This document shows positions 33,474 through 45,099 of a stretch of DNA of 64,000 nucleotides, piece after piece. Under the pieces are notes generated by a model that saw nothing but the letters and a program-made list of their open reading frames with translations, had not been told where the DNA came from and made no database searches. Origin of the DNA: Typhlomys cinereus (lineage: Eukaryota > Chordata > Mammalia > Rodentia > Platacanthomyidae); NCBI GenBank assembly GCA_023101885.1, contig JALPQD010000016.1, forward strand, positions 5,850,396-5,914,395. Direction: 5' to 3'. The translations under genes and the position numbers were made by a program. Positions within the stretch are counted from its first letter, which is position 1; each line of letters begins with the position of its first letter.

Positions 33474-34022
33474 TGGGAAGGTCTTTGGAGACCATCCCTC
33501 CTTGCTGGGATTATACTGAAGGAACTACTCTGCTAATCTGAAGTAGCTGACTCTAATCCTTCATAGAGATAAGGTTGCCCACTTCTCCAAACCCTCTGTT
33601 TATGAAAGGATATGGAGATGAGCTCTTCACTACAGATAAGATAAATTCCTCAGAAGAAAGAGCTTGATCAAGAGGTTGATCCATTGGGCTGGACCCTGAT
33701 AGGAACAGACCAAAGAGTAGAGGACTACGAGTTCCAATCAGGTTTGCAGGAACTGGAGCTAACCAATAAGGAAAAGCCCCTTTTTTGGGGGGTGGGGCTA
33801 CCTAATCCTATAAATATCCTTGACCCCTGCCAGCCATCTTTGGCTTCCTTGCCCCTCATGGATTCCATGTCTGGAGTCAGTTAGTTCTTCTTGGCTCTCT
33901 TGTCCCTCATGGACTCCACGTCCATGAGTTCTGATCCTTTCTCTCCTCTAATAAGCTCTGCCTTGATCCTCTACACATTTTCTGGTTTTAATCTTTGGCT
34001 CTCCAACACGGGATCCTGGACA
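33474..34022 (+). mobile_element. ERV solo LTR (family with R-region tandem repeats), copy 1
   Basis: It begins TG ('tgggaaggtctttggagac') and ends CA ('gatcctggaca'). A TATA-like 'cctataaatatccttg' (33806) and an 'aataagctctg' signal (33950) sit in the right order. Between them lie two similar units around 'ttgcccctcatggattcca' (33849) and 'ttgtccctcatggactcca' (33900). Copies 2 (47589) and 3 (49633) share all of this. No target duplication was found. Confidence 0.85.
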
Positions 34023-34029
34023 TAAAAGC

Positions 34030-36105
34030 CCCACAACGATCTCACATCACAAGGAACCAGGAAAGATCAGCTCCTCATCAAACACCTCTCTAAGGTCATA
34101 TAGATGAAGCCATGGGCAATACCTGAAGTGTCCTGATACCAGGTCCAGTGTCCATTGGTAACACACGCTGTCTGTCTAGGAGAATGTGACTGTGAAGTAA
34201 CTGTAAGGGCTTCGGAGGTCAGAAACAGGGACAAAGAAGGACAAAGAACAGTGTGAAGCAGGCTTTGAGGAATAGGATGGACAGACCTCAGAGGACACTG
34301 CAGAGTGGGGGTGCCCTCTCCTTGTGAAGAATGTGCCAAGACTGGCATCTCAGTGTCTTAAAAAGAAATAAGCAGATTCTTGCAATGAAAAATTGCTACA
34401 GCAGTAAAATTAAATCCCCCTTCCCGGAAGAAATATAAAACCCTTACAGAGACAAGAGAAACCGACAAGGTCCTTGAAAGATTGAAGAGACAAAGAGGAT
34501 CTCTCCCATCCCTGCTAGCCTCTCCCCTTGAGGGAAGACTGTTTCCTGCTGGCGGCTAGGAATATTGGTGAAGTGCCCTAAGGGTTTCATTCCCAGCAGG
34601 GCAGAAAGGGAGGAGCCAGGGCCTGCTTCCCTGGAGCTTTATCCATGCACAGCCAGAGCTGAGCCACAGGACACCTGAGCCACCCCCCTGATTGTGCCCA
34701 GTTCCCTGGCATCTTGCCAATCAGCCAGAATTGGACGAAGGCTCAAAAGGGATGTGGGCAAAGACTGCAGTTAACATTGAAGCACCGTTTATAAAATGAA
34801 CCCAGACAAAACCCACAGAACCCTTACCCAGCATAAGACCATGTGGCAGACATAAAGCACACATAAGAGGAATTGAAATTTAAAAGAAAGACGAACATGG
34901 TTTTGTCTGCTTGGTGAGATATGGCTGATTTTAGAGTCTTCTTTTAAGCAATCTTCATTGTCGTTATATGCGACTTAAATAATAAGCAAAGACATTTGCA
35001 GTATTTTTTTTAATTGTGTTTGTCTTTCCATCTGATCCACACCAACATACACTGAGCCAGTAAGAGAAGTAGGTGAGGTATTTCCACAGCGGGGTGCCTT
35101 CCTACAGAAGTAGGAGACTCTGGGGCCTCCTTCAAGAAACAGGTTTATTTCATATGATCCAGTGCCCAGCAGATTCTTATCTAAATACTGTGTCCCAAGT
35201 GCAGCTGGGCTTTGATTTAAACACCCTCCTTTATAGCTTTGTCCCCTGTACACTCCAGGAATCATATGCACACTTAGATACTAATTAAGTCAGGGACATG
35301 TGAAACTTTATCACAAAGCCTTCTTCATTCTAGAAAGATCCCAGTCATACTCCAACATTCAGCTTCACCCTCCATCTCTCCATCTTGTTTTATAGACCGT
35401 ATGATTTTCCACTAAACCTAATCCTTTAGCCATGATCTCAAACTACTGATTCTCCTCCCTTCTCAACACCTACGTCCCCACAATATAGCTGATGTTGGAA
35501 TGGGCCTGGTATTTGCTCCTTTTTTTTTGTTTGTTTGTTTCATCATATGAGGTCTGAAAGCATGCTAGACAAGCATTCTAAGTCCCTGAGACAATGCATT
35601 TGCTCACAGCCTGACAGGCTGCAAAGACTCCCACTGTCAATGCTTTCCCTCCCTGTGTCTAGACTGGCCTTTGCAAATATTTGACGAACAAAATTAGGAA
35701 CAGGCAAGGGCTTCCAGGGCTACAAAAGAAGGAGTTATCATTTTCTCCTGGTTCTCCTGGGATACTCATTGATCCCTTTGGGAACCCAGCTGCCACACTG
35801 TGAACAATCCAAGCCAAAGGGAGAGGCCGAGTGTACCAACAAGTCCCATCCAGTTGACAAGTGCCCAGTAGTCTTCCAAAGCTGGCATCAGCTGCCAGAG
35901 GCGTGAGCACTTCCTTGGCTTCTACCCAGTCAGACCTCAGCCAACCCCAGCTCCAGCTTTCCCGTGACTCAGGTTGCATGAGGGACCCCAAGCAAAAAAC
36001 CCAGCTGAGCTTAGTCTGTCCATAGAACAGAGACAGAAACATCTTAATAGTTTTAGACATAAGTTAGGGGCATGGTGTTAGGTTGGTGGGGAGGAAGCAG
36101 GGGAA
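34030..36105. other. No gene recognised
   Basis: At 35060-35300 'aaacaggtttatttcatatg' could be the antisense polyadenylation region of an LTR, but nothing else confirms it. A CCAAT-like 'ccaatcagcc' lies at 34718. A 133-codon minus-strand frame (35659-36060) has no recognised domain. Confidence 0.4.
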
Positions 36106-36109
36106 CAAA

Positions 36110-36560
36110 TCTGACCATGTGTGGGAGCCATGTGAAGATCTGTGAATAAAGAGAAATTGGCACAAGAGAGACTTAAGAAAGAAGAGTCTTAAGACTTAAG
36201 AAAGAAGGGTCTGTGGCCAAAGGGGGGCATAGTTTAGCCTTAAGATAGGAGATCATTAAAACAGAAGAGAGAGCATGAAGTCAGAGAAGATAGGGAGAGA
36301 GCTACCATGATAGATTGGCAGGATGAGAGACCAGGGAGCTTGGAAAGCAAGAGGAGAGAACAGAAGAGAGAGAACCTAGACGGAGTCACAGTCTTTTATA
36401 GTCTCATGAGATTCTAAGGACTGGCCTAGAGTAATGAAGGTATGGTCTTTATAAAATGACCACTGGTTGAGGTGGAGGCTTTATGAAATGGCAGCTATGG
36501 ACGACAGATGGATTCTAACGTAACAAGTCAGGAGAATGCCTTAAAAGGGGAGTGGAAAAG
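36110..36560 (-). mobile_element. Possible ERV LTR, antisense, related in layout to 39406
   Basis: Purine-rich on the plus strand, with 'gagagagctaccatgataga', 'agaccagggagcttggaaag' and 'cagtcttttatagtctcatg'. The layout parallels the 39406 element ('gagagcggccgtgagcac', 'acattttacagtccatgc'). It contains a local duplication of 'gacttaagaaagaag' at 36172 and 36193. Confidence 0.45.
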
Positions 36561-36569
36561 AGAATTTCA

Positions 36570-38480
36570 GTTTATGTGATCCTTGACTTGGTGAAAGATT
36601 CTAGAAAGTGTTGCTTTTCTGTTTGATCATTTATACAATCATTCATTCAGTTATTTACCCCTCTGTGAAAGGCATGACACCAGAAACCACAGTTATACAA
36701 GGTGGATTAGAACAAGTCCTGCAAACCCTTCATTTCATCAAAGATAGATAAAGCTGTATTATCTGATTAGAAAATGAAAGTCCCCAAAGAAAATTGTTAG
36801 TAGTAGGACTAAGACCTGACCCTTTCACAGCTCTCTTTAAATGACAGCCTCCTGGGTTGCATTAACAGAATCCCTCTCCTCGCCCCAAAGGCTAAGGTAA
36901 TAATGATCTGCATTCTTTGCTGCAGATGAGACATCCGTTTTTCCAAGCTACAAGCTCATGGCTTTGTAGGGACCAGAGACTAGAGAATGCAAGGATGAAT
37001 CAAGTCTGCATATATCTCTAAGGAATTCAAACTGCACATATTTCTGTGTGCAAAGTCTAGTCCCAATATAGTTATGAACTGTAGCAAAGGCCACACATTG
37101 CCACTCATTAACAGTGATGGATCCAGGAAGGCATTATGTAGGAGAGCTCAACTATAACTCACGGCTAATGGGTGAAGAAAAAAAAAAAAACCAATCCTGT
37201 TTCAACTTTGAGGGAGAAGTTAAAGTTAGAGCTGGACCATGTCATAGGTATTGCCCCCAAAGCTTAAGCTGATCTGAGCTGAGCTGGTAACTTGTGGCAT
37301 CAACTTGGTAAGTCATTTTCCCTTGGCGAGCGTCAGTTTCTTTGTCTGCACAGTTTGGAGATGTTGAGACTTCATGAGTCTGAGAAGTGGATAAAGGAAT
37401 AAAGAGGGACTTGGTTCTCACACACATGCCATCAATTTCACACATGTGAAATTCTCATGGTGTTCTAATGATCTTAATGCTTTTCTAGTGCTGCACATGA
37501 CTTATGAGTAAAGAGAAACCTCAGATTATCAATAACTGACCTTGTCCCCTGGGGAAGAGAGGAAAATACTGCGTGTGTCTACATGCCTCTCATTTCTGAG
37601 GGGAAGTTTCATTGTTGAAGGCTGAAATGTGATCCATATTGATTTACCCGCCCCCAGCCCCCATGTGTAAAACTGTGGGAGTTCACCAGGAGGAGGGAGA
37701 GTACACCTTGCCAGATTTCCTTCATCCCCCCTGCAAGATGCAATGTAACTTCACTTCACTGCACCATAAATGTACTTCAATGAGTTGGAAAAACAATGTT
37801 CAGTTCCTCATTAATAATTAAACTAGCTCAGTAAGAGCTGGTATTTTACTCTACATAAGAAGCCACGCACGAAGCTCATGACAAAATGAATTAGCTACTC
37901 CCTGACTTACAAGTTGAGTGTTCTCGGTTTTTAATTTGTGGAGGCAGTAGCAGCTTTATTTAAGATTATATGAAACATCACAGTCACAAGAATGCAGGTC
38001 TTGATAGCCTAAGTTTGAGTACGGAGACGTGCTTTGCTATATATCAACATCCTGCTCTGTAGCAGAGGGCCAGGAAGTACAATACTGTGCTAACACTAGG
38101 GTGTGCCCAGCCCATGTGACTTCAATAATGACACTCTCGCTATTCCTTGGGGATGCCACTCCTCACCTTGCTTTTATTTAGCTGAGATGGCACTATAAAC
38201 CAAGCAATAGGATTCAAGGAACAAAACCCCCAATCACCGTATCTGACTTCCAGGAAGTAGTGATAATAAATCAGATCTCAAGAAAAACATCCTTTAGCCC
38301 CTCCTTATGATATACATACTGACACAGGCCTGAAGGTATCTCCTTCCTTTCTGTCTTGAGCTGCTACGTTTGGCTGCAAGATCAAGAATTGATTTGGGTA
38401 AAAAGACAACTGTAAGAGATAGTCCCATGCTTTGTTCCAAATGGTAGGCGTGTTTAATATTTACATTAATGTGGGAACAT
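36570..38480. other. No gene recognised; MIR relic at about 37285-37395
   Basis: 'aagtcattttcccttggcga' and 'cagtttctttgtctgcacag' look like an antisense MIR core. An A13 run lies at 37178-37190. The rest is unrecognised, with no supported frame. Confidence 0.45.
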
Positions 38481-38484
38481 GAGG

Positions 38485-38640
38485 GGCTGGGTTCTAATTT
38501 CAGCTCTGCTACTTATTTTGAAGGTGATGTTAGGCAGGTCCCTCAACACCTTTTTCTGTCTGTTTCTTCATCTGTAAACATAGAGAGGAAGAAGATGAAA
38601 TGATTGAAGAGCATCTCATGTCTTAGTACATGTTTCAGGT
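38485..38640 (-). repeat. MIR SINE, antisense
   Basis: 'gttctaatttcagctctgct', 'acttattttgaaggtg', 'gttaggcaggtccctcaaca' and 'ctgtttcttcatctgtaaac' form an ordered antisense MIR. Confidence 0.8.
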
Positions 38641-38644
38641 CTGT

Positions 38645-39400
38645 TATCTTATTCTCACTGGGGGCAAAGTCTCTGTAACTACCAAGATGGCTATGAAATT
38701 AAACTGATTTGGCATCTGCTGATCTCCTACCAGACTGTGCCCAGCCAAAAAGAGCAAAGACATGAGCAGATCTTGGCCCTACTCCCCCAGTCAGGGAACA
38801 AAAGCAGAAATGGAGAAATAGTGCACCCAGTCCATGCAAGGGCGGTAACGAAGGCTCTGGCTCCAGCCCTAGTTTGGTTTGCATCACACATGTGACCCTG
38901 CACGGCTTGCTCTGCATGCTGCCCTGACCTTCTCCTTCCTGACACTGGCACACTGGGGCTTGGCACCCCATTTATGGAAACAGGCACTGATCTCACGGCT
39001 GTCCCTTGAGATCCACCGTATGGGTCATGTCGGCTTCTTTGCAACATGGAGCTCCACAGCTGCTTCGTCTTGCTAGGCAGGGCTCCCTCGAGGTCAGAGC
39101 TGGTCTCAGTTCACATTTGCCCTTATCTAGCACTAGAGCAAGATGACAGTCTTGGCTGGAGGTTCCTGATACACCTTCCTTACTTCTGAAAACCATTCCT
39201 TTCTAGGTACCAAGAACCTTCGGGGACCTCACAGATCACAGCCTATGGATCACATTCCTGCCTTGGGTAAGGTTAGGTCTTTTTTGTAAGAATGTGAGAT
39301 AAAACTATATTTGCTCTTCTGTCTTTATGAGAATAATAACACGTGTTTTAGGGTTTTGTCAGGTCCCTGAGGTGTCAAAGATACTTGAGAGTATTGCAGG
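38645..39400. other. No gene recognised
   Basis: Overlapping frames of 65-106 codons on both strands at 38699-39196 lack motifs and conflict with one another. No repeat was named. Confidence 0.4.
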
Positions 39401-39405
39401 GTTGA

Positions 39406-39862
39406 TGTTCCTTGGGGTTCTTGTGTTCAACTGTTGAAAACTGAAACCAGAACATGTTGAGAGACGCAAGTAGGGATTTTATTGAAACTGAGAGAAGAGA
39501 GAAGAACCCTTTGGATGCTGAGTCCAGGATAGGCAAGGAGGAAACCACATAGTTTTATTAAGGTGGAAGAGAATTAGAGCAGAGGAGATAGCTTAAGATC
39601 AGAGGGCACAGGGAGAGAGCGGCCGTGAGCACATGGTTAGAAGAGGACAGAACTACCACGCTGGGACTGCTTGGCTAGAGAACCAGAAGAAAGAGTGATG
39701 GGCGGAGCTGCAACATTTTACAGTCCATGCTAATGAGTGTCTCAGGAGAAAGTAAGGTCAAGACTGGAGAGGTAGTGGGCATGGTTCAGAACCGGAACAT
39801 TCCTAACTGCACTAGTTGTCCGACAGAAAACAGAAATTAAATTACTCCCTCAAGAGGAATCA
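39406..39862 (-). mobile_element. ERV LTR, antisense
   Basis: The plus strand starts 'tgttccttggggttcttgtg' and ends 'cctcaagaggaatca'. On the minus strand this gives TG...CA, with an 'aataaaatccctac' polyadenylation signal (plus 39475-39488) and an end reading 'cacaagaaccccaaggaaca'. That end resembles the ends of the 33474/49633 LTR family ('cacaagaacctgga'). No target duplication was found. Confidence 0.7.
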
Positions 39863-39888
39863 ATGTTTTTGTGGCCGATGTGGCCATA

Positions 39889-39893
39889 GTGCG

Positions 39894-39923
<30 letters not shown>
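39889..39923. repeat. (GC)n(AC)n tract, left half of a split microsatellite
   Basis: Twelve bases of alternating GC run into a CA repeat, giving about 35 bp of strict purine-pyrimidine alternation. Such tracts favour Z-DNA. The CA repeat continues at 40349 beyond the inserted LTR. Confidence 0.93.
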
Positions 39924-39924
<1 letters not shown>

Positions 39925-40343
39925 GGTTACAGTCCGCCTGCATGTTTGCTGATAAATGACCATCAAACATCTTAAGGGAACAAGGGGTTTATTTCCTTAT
40001 GACAGTCTGGTTACAGTTCTCAGTCCAGCTTGACAGGAGAGCACATACCAACACCAGGGCCGAGGGAACTGACCACACCATTACCACATAACGGCTGAGA
40101 GATGGACGATCCTTACTTGCCAGACTAGCATGTCTGGCCAAGTGAACAGAAGGATGCCCACTCTCTCAACCAGCTCTCTGTGATTTATCCAGGGCCTAGT
40201 CCCACCCACCATGGGCTGGATCTTCCCCAGCAACTAGACAATCTCCTTCAGGTTTGCTCTGGGCTTAACTCAACCATCAACTCTCTACAACTGTGCCCAG
40301 AGCCCAAACCCTCAAGAGTCAAGTTGATACCTGTGCTTAACTA

Positions 40344-40348
<5 letters not shown>
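39924..40348 (-). mobile_element. ERVL-type solo LTR inserted in a (CA)n repeat
   Basis: It aligns over its length to the reverse complement of 60381-60811: 'gctgataaatgaccatcaaa', 'cttatgacagtctggttaca', 'aacaccagggccgagggaac', 'ttgccagactagcatgtctg', 'caactagacaatctcc' and 'agttgatacctgtgcttaac'. Both flanks are CA repeat, so a 5-bp CACAC/ACACA duplication would be invisible but consistent. Confidence 0.9.

Positions 40349-40389
<41 letters not shown>
40349..40389. repeat. (CA)n, right half of the split microsatellite
   Basis: About 20 CA units follow directly after the LTR. Frames of Thr-His repeats across it are artefacts. Confidence 0.95.
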
Positions 40390-40392
<3 letters not shown>

Positions 40393-42120
40393 TCAGGAAA
40401 TATAGAGGATTGGAGGAAGTATAGACAAGAATGTCATGTACTCACCCATCTTTCCTCCAGGTTGAAATTCTGACCTTTTGCAATCCTGAGTATTAGCTTC
40501 AGTTCATTCTGAGTTTAGTCAGTAGCTCTGGTGAGCAGAAGGAAAGGAGAGTGGACTGCAGTTGGAGTATCCTCTACTCTCCTGTCCCCATCATTATTAA
40601 TGGGCCACATTGGTGAAGGATGAAGACACACAGTAGCCTTCAGCATTGGAACCAGAATTCGAATATTCCGCTTGTTTTTCTCACATAACCTGGAGTGTCA
40701 CATGTAAGCTGTGAATGATGTTGACTTCCATTCCTCCTGCCTCCAATTCATAATTGTTGAGATCAAAAGCCTTGTTTATGTGGTGCTGAAGATCAAGTGT
40801 ACGCCTCGTGCAAACACTACCAACTAAGCTCTGTTCCACAATCCTGAATTCTCACACTGGGAGCATCACAGAATTTTTGGCAGGTGACTGAGAGCCTCCC
40901 CACACCATGAGCTCTTGTCACATGTCTCCTGATTTTCTGAGGTTTTCTTCCGCTTTTTAGGCTCCTCTGAGAAATAAACCCAACAGAAAAGAACAGCACA
41001 GTTTTTACTTGATTAGACGTGTTTCCCATAAAATTAGCAACATGTTGGTAACATATACAAGCATGAATTTTGATTCAAATTGGCATGAATGTCATAATCA
41101 AATGAGCTATTTATTCCAGAAATAGAAATGTTGGGTATAATTAGATGCCTTGGTCAACAAGTCCCAACTTTCTGGAGAGACTAAGCCAGTGGCTCTTGCC
41201 TTGTGGACATTCCTGGACAGTCTGAGAGTCAGCTCGCTATAAAAATGCCTGCAGGCATCCACAGATACCCCAGAGTCCAGGGGGACTTCTCTCTTCCTCT
41301 AACTACAGGCTCTGTAGGTCCAGAGTGACCACCCCAAGTTGGTTCTCTGCCCTGATAGTAACTTAAATACTATCCTTTTTATTTCCCTAAATTGTGATAG
41401 CATCAAGGTTTCAGCAAAATTTCTTCTTCAATGCAAGTGGCAATTTAGACCATGAAATGTAGCAATGTTTGGCATCAAAAGCCCACATGAATTTTCCTTT
41501 ACTATACCTTTAATTGCTTGAGCAAAGATTTCTCCCAATTTAACTAAACATGGATCTTTATAGTGCCCTCTACCTTTCCCTGCTTTAGAGCTTAGCTATT
41601 TTTATTTTATAACCAAGGAAAGAGAAAATTATTAAAGACTAATAAGGTCTTACTGATCTTCACAAAATACCACAATTTAATTTCTTCTGATAGAGGAGTT
41701 AATTTTCTTTCTTTTTTTTTTAACCAAAATATTTGGAAAGGTCTACATGATCTCCTAATCAACTGTATAAAATAGGGCTATACACACTTAATCCTTCTCA
41801 TTAAAGATCCCTTTATGACTTGAAACCTGTTACCTTTGGTACAAACATTTACTACCGCCTCCTCCAAAAGGAACACTATCCCCTTAATAAGCTAAAAAAA
41901 GGTTGTTAATAAATATATTCTCTTTGCCAGGCTGGAAGTCCTCAAATCTGATGTCTGAAGAGGTTATTCAGATATCCAAATTGGAAGAAGCAGAAAATGA
42001 ACTGCCAAAGGTTAGGTTCCTGATAAGGAAACAAGGCTTGTAGACTGTAACACTAGTCCTGCGGGGTTGTATGAAAATTAAAGGACTTGGATCAACACTA
42101 TCACATGGCTGCTGATGGAA
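40390..42120. other. No gene recognised
   Basis: No named repeat, exon or RNA gene seen. Poly-T and AT-rich parts occur at 41700-41730. Confidence 0.45.
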
Positions 42121-42129
42121 AATCACTGA

Positions 42130-42300
42130 GTGAGGAGTGTGGTGGCACCTACACCACCAGCCCTTGGAAGGCTGAGCAGAAGGAATTCCCAGCCATCCTG
42201 AGCTATGTGATCATAGCAAAGGCAGCTGGAATTGTAGACAGAGGCCCTGTGTCATTGTAGACTGAGGCCCTGTCTCAAGAAGAAAGAGAGAGAGTGGAGG
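42130..42300 (+). mobile_element. B1-type SINE with internal 23-bp tandem duplication
   Basis: 'gtgtggtggcacctacacca', 'cttggaaggctgagcagaag', 'cagccatcctgagctatgtg' and 'ggccctgtctcaagaagaaa' follow B1 order. Near the 3' end, 'attgtagacagaggccctgt' is repeated at once as 'attgtagactgaggccctgt'. A GA-rich tail follows. Confidence 0.75.
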
Positions 42301-42450
42301 GAACACTCAAGCTCAAGATCTCCATTTGTTGAAGACAGATGCCAAGCGCATTCTTTGAGGTCTCAGTGGTAGTATGCCTCCTATGCTAGCCTAGTTGTGT
42401 GCCTCCTATGCCAGTGTATTTGTAGGCTAACTCCTGCTGACTTTCCCACA

Positions 42451-42878
42451 AAGGGCAGGGATGGATCTTGTCCTGTCTCGAATTGGGATCAAGGGTAGTG
42501 GTGTTTTTATATAATTTTTCCTGTTCTTTGGAAGCCATCTAGACATTAATTAACACGTCTAAAGGATGGGCACAGAACTTTATCATTGTAAATGTATCAC
42601 CATTTTCTTGACCTCTTACCAGCTTGTTCTTTCCCCATAATGAATAGGACCATTAGGGCATATTAATGTATCTACGGATTGGCAAGGCTGTATTGGTGAG
42701 GGTCCCACCTATTGTTGACTTTGCACAGGCAGTCTATCTGCCTCTATTGACCTCATCGCTCTGTGCAATGCACAGATGTCACCCCCATTTCATGGTATAT
42801 AAGAGATTAGATTCCATAATAAAAACACCACTATCCTTGATCCCAATTCGAGACAGGACAAGATCCATCCCTGCCCTT
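42451..42878. repeat. 60-bp inverted repeat, 59/60 identity, 308-bp spacer
   Basis: Arm 1 (42451-42510) starts 'aagggcagggatggatcttg'. Arm 2 (42819-42878) is its reverse complement with one difference, at 42494 (G, arm 1) versus 42834 (T where C is expected, arm 2). The similarity stops abruptly at both arm ends. The spacer has no frame or named repeat. A 12-bp direct repeat 'aactcctgctga' lies outside at 42429-42440 and 42919-42930. The near identity implies recent origin or gene conversion. Confidence 0.95.
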
Positions 42879-43019
42879 CTCAACTTTTCCAAGATCCCCT
42901 CTTGACCCAGCCTGATTCAACTCCTGCTGATCCCACTCTGGTACCTATCAGGATAGCGAGGTAAGCGCGCAGGTCACGGAACCCGCTGGAGAGGACAGGA
43001 GGCAAGGGAAGGAGGAAGA

Positions 43020-43090
43020 GAGTTATGCTATCATAGAAAAGACAGCTTGTGCTATAGACTAAGGCTCTGTCTCAAAAAGAAAGAGGGGAA
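43020..43090 (+). mobile_element. B1-like SINE 3' fragment
   Basis: 'ttatgctatcatagaaaaga' and 'tagactaaggctctgtctca' repeat the 3' part of the 42130 SINE in the same orientation, without a head. It may be a local duplication around the inverted repeat, or an independent truncated copy. Confidence 0.6.
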
Positions 43091-43147
43091 GGGAGAGGAG
43101 GAGGGAGGGAAGAAGGGACATAGAAAGAGAGAGAAAAGAGAGAGAGG
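43075..43147. repeat. Purine (GA/GGA) tract, left of the LTR
   Basis: Almost pure purine on the plus strand, growing out of the B1 A-rich tail. It continues on the other side of the LTR at 43507-43610 ('gaagggaaagacagagtaga' onward), so the LTR appears to have split one long purine tract. Confidence 0.85.
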
Positions 43148-43506
43148 GTATTTATCGCTATGAGATAGCACTCAATGTCAAGCAACTTAAGGGAGAAAGG
43201 GATATTCTGCTCATGGTTCCAGAGGGGAGATACAGCCCATTATGGCAGAAAAGGCATGGCTGGCTGTCAGAAGCTGGAGGCTGCCTAAGTGACATCCGAC
43301 AAGGAGGCTGGAAGCTGCAAAACTGCAAATTTAAGAGCAGACTTCTCCCGGAAGTGGGGTAGAGCTAATCAACCTCAAGGTCTACCCCTTGTGATTGCCT
43401 TCCTCCAGCAAGACTCCACCTCTTAAAGATGACATGACCTTCTCAAACTATTAAAACTTCAAGCACATCAGAATGTGGTGGACACCTCACATTTCAAACC
43501 ATGACA
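43148..43506 (-). mobile_element. MaLR (MT/ORR1-like) LTR, antisense
   Basis: 'caagcaacttaagggagaaa', 'ggttccagaggggagataca', 'attatggcagaaaaggcatg', 'cttcctccagcaagactcca' and 'catttcaaaccatgaca' match the copies at 45629 and 58375. Its left end lacks the first ~15 bp seen in 58375, and the duplication cannot be read in the purine flank. Confidence 0.85.
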
Positions 43507-44645
43507 TGAAGGGAAAGACAGAGTAGAGGGAAGGAGAGGGAGGTGTAGAGAAAAAGAAGGATGGAGAGAATAGGAAAGGGAAGAGGAAAGGAGGGGAGGG
43601 GAAACTGGGGCATCTACAGCTCTGCTCCATGGACAGCTCCTCAATGGCAGTCATGTCCACAAGGACGTTCCATACCTAGCTGACTGCTGCTCTACAAGTA
43701 GCCCTGCTCTCGAGGACTCTAGTTCTGGAAAGGACCTTGATTACCTCTTGCTTTTCTGTGTCATTGAAAGCAGCTCTTCCTCCCACTTCACCCGAGCACA
43801 CATCCTAGCAGCAGAAGATTCAGCAAAGGAAGCTGCATTCCCTTAGGTTTTCCTTCGGGTTTCCCTTGAGTGTCTCTGTGGCTCAGTCCCTATTCATCTT
43901 TCTGAATCCCTCTTCTCAAATATGCACACAGGAGCTTGCGGGTCTTTGTATCTTTGGCTCCATCCTTACTGAATTCTTTACCTCACCTTTTATCTCCAGG
44001 TGGAAGATCTGGCCTTTCTCTGTACCATCCTTGATCTGGTATGTGGGTTTCAGGGCACTCTTACTACATTTAGGACAGCAAGCTCCCACAAGTGAAAATA
44101 CCAGCCAAGGCACTATCTTTCTAAATAAAACACTGACTAAATGTTAGCGGGCTTTTTCGTCAGAGTGGGGCAGGAGCTGTGAGGGGGGCTGAGGCAACAG
44201 GGAAATGTGCTCTTTGATGTCAGTCATCAACTGTCCCAGCTCCTGTCACTTGCTGCCCTGTGCAGCTGCCCACGTAAAAGTACCACATCTATGTCCCATA
44301 TTCCTGCCACCACCAAGACAGGGATCTGGGGGCTTCTTTTTGCCACCACCCTGTGTGCCAAGACAGCCTTGCAACTTTGTTCCTAAAAAAACATGTTGGC
44401 ACTAGAATTTTATAAAGTCAGGATGAATGGTTGGCGCTAGGATAGAGCTAAGGTGAGGCATGTCCATCTCACTTGAATAGCTCTTGACATATCATTTCCA
44501 GCTGCTCTGCCAATCCAGCTGTCTGATGCTAAGCATTCTATGTCATTTATTGATTTCTTCCTAAGGCAGGTCTTGCTGCTTCTTCTGTGCTTTCCCTTTG
44601 TATCTTTTCACTCCATCTTTAACATAGTTTACAGACAACTAACTG
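43507..44645. other. Purine tract remainder, then no gene recognised
   Basis: The GA-rich tract runs to about 43610. From there to 44645 I recognise nothing. The opposing frames at 43866-44147 and 43916-44113 have no motif. Confidence 0.45.
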
Positions 44646-44649
44646 CCAG

Positions 44650-44830
44650 CTAAGTGTGGCATGATGGTTCATGCCAGTAATCCCCAAATCAGGAGGCTGC
44701 TGCAGGTTCAAGGCCAGCATGGGCCACATCATGAAGTCTAGATTAGCAGGTGCCACAGTGTATGAAGTCTGTCTTAAGACAGAGAGAGAGAAAGAGAGGG
44801 GAAGGAAGAGAGAGAGGAGAAAAATACATC
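44650..44830 (+). mobile_element. B1-type SINE
   Basis: 'gctaagtgtggcatgatggt', 'tcatgccagtaatcc', 'caggaggctgctgcagg' and 'ttcaaggccagcatgggcca' are B1 landmarks. A GA-rich tail (44780-44822) follows. Confidence 0.8.
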
Positions 44831-45099
44831 ATGCATGGGAAAATAAAAAAAGAATTATCTGCAGACATTTCACTTGGTATTAAGTGTCCTTCTTGATATG
44901 ATTCCAGCCAATATTCTTGCTGTTTGTGTTAATAAACTACTAGTTGAAGATTTCTAACATGATTGTCTTCATGCCTTTATCTGTACTCTTCTGCCTTCTG
45001 GAATGATGGATCCCATCACAGAAAATATTCCCATCATTCAAGGATACTGCCAAACCTACTCCTGCATGTAGTCTTTGCTAAGTAGCAATACAAAGCTAC

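Noticed and set aside
35659..36060. A 133-codon minus-strand frame
   Set aside because: No recognisable domain or signal, no neighbouring exon signals; it may be chance.
42451..42878. Inverted repeat as a microRNA precursor
   Set aside because: The 308-bp spacer and 60-bp near-perfect arms do not resemble an animal pre-miRNA; kept as an inverted repeat of unknown origin.
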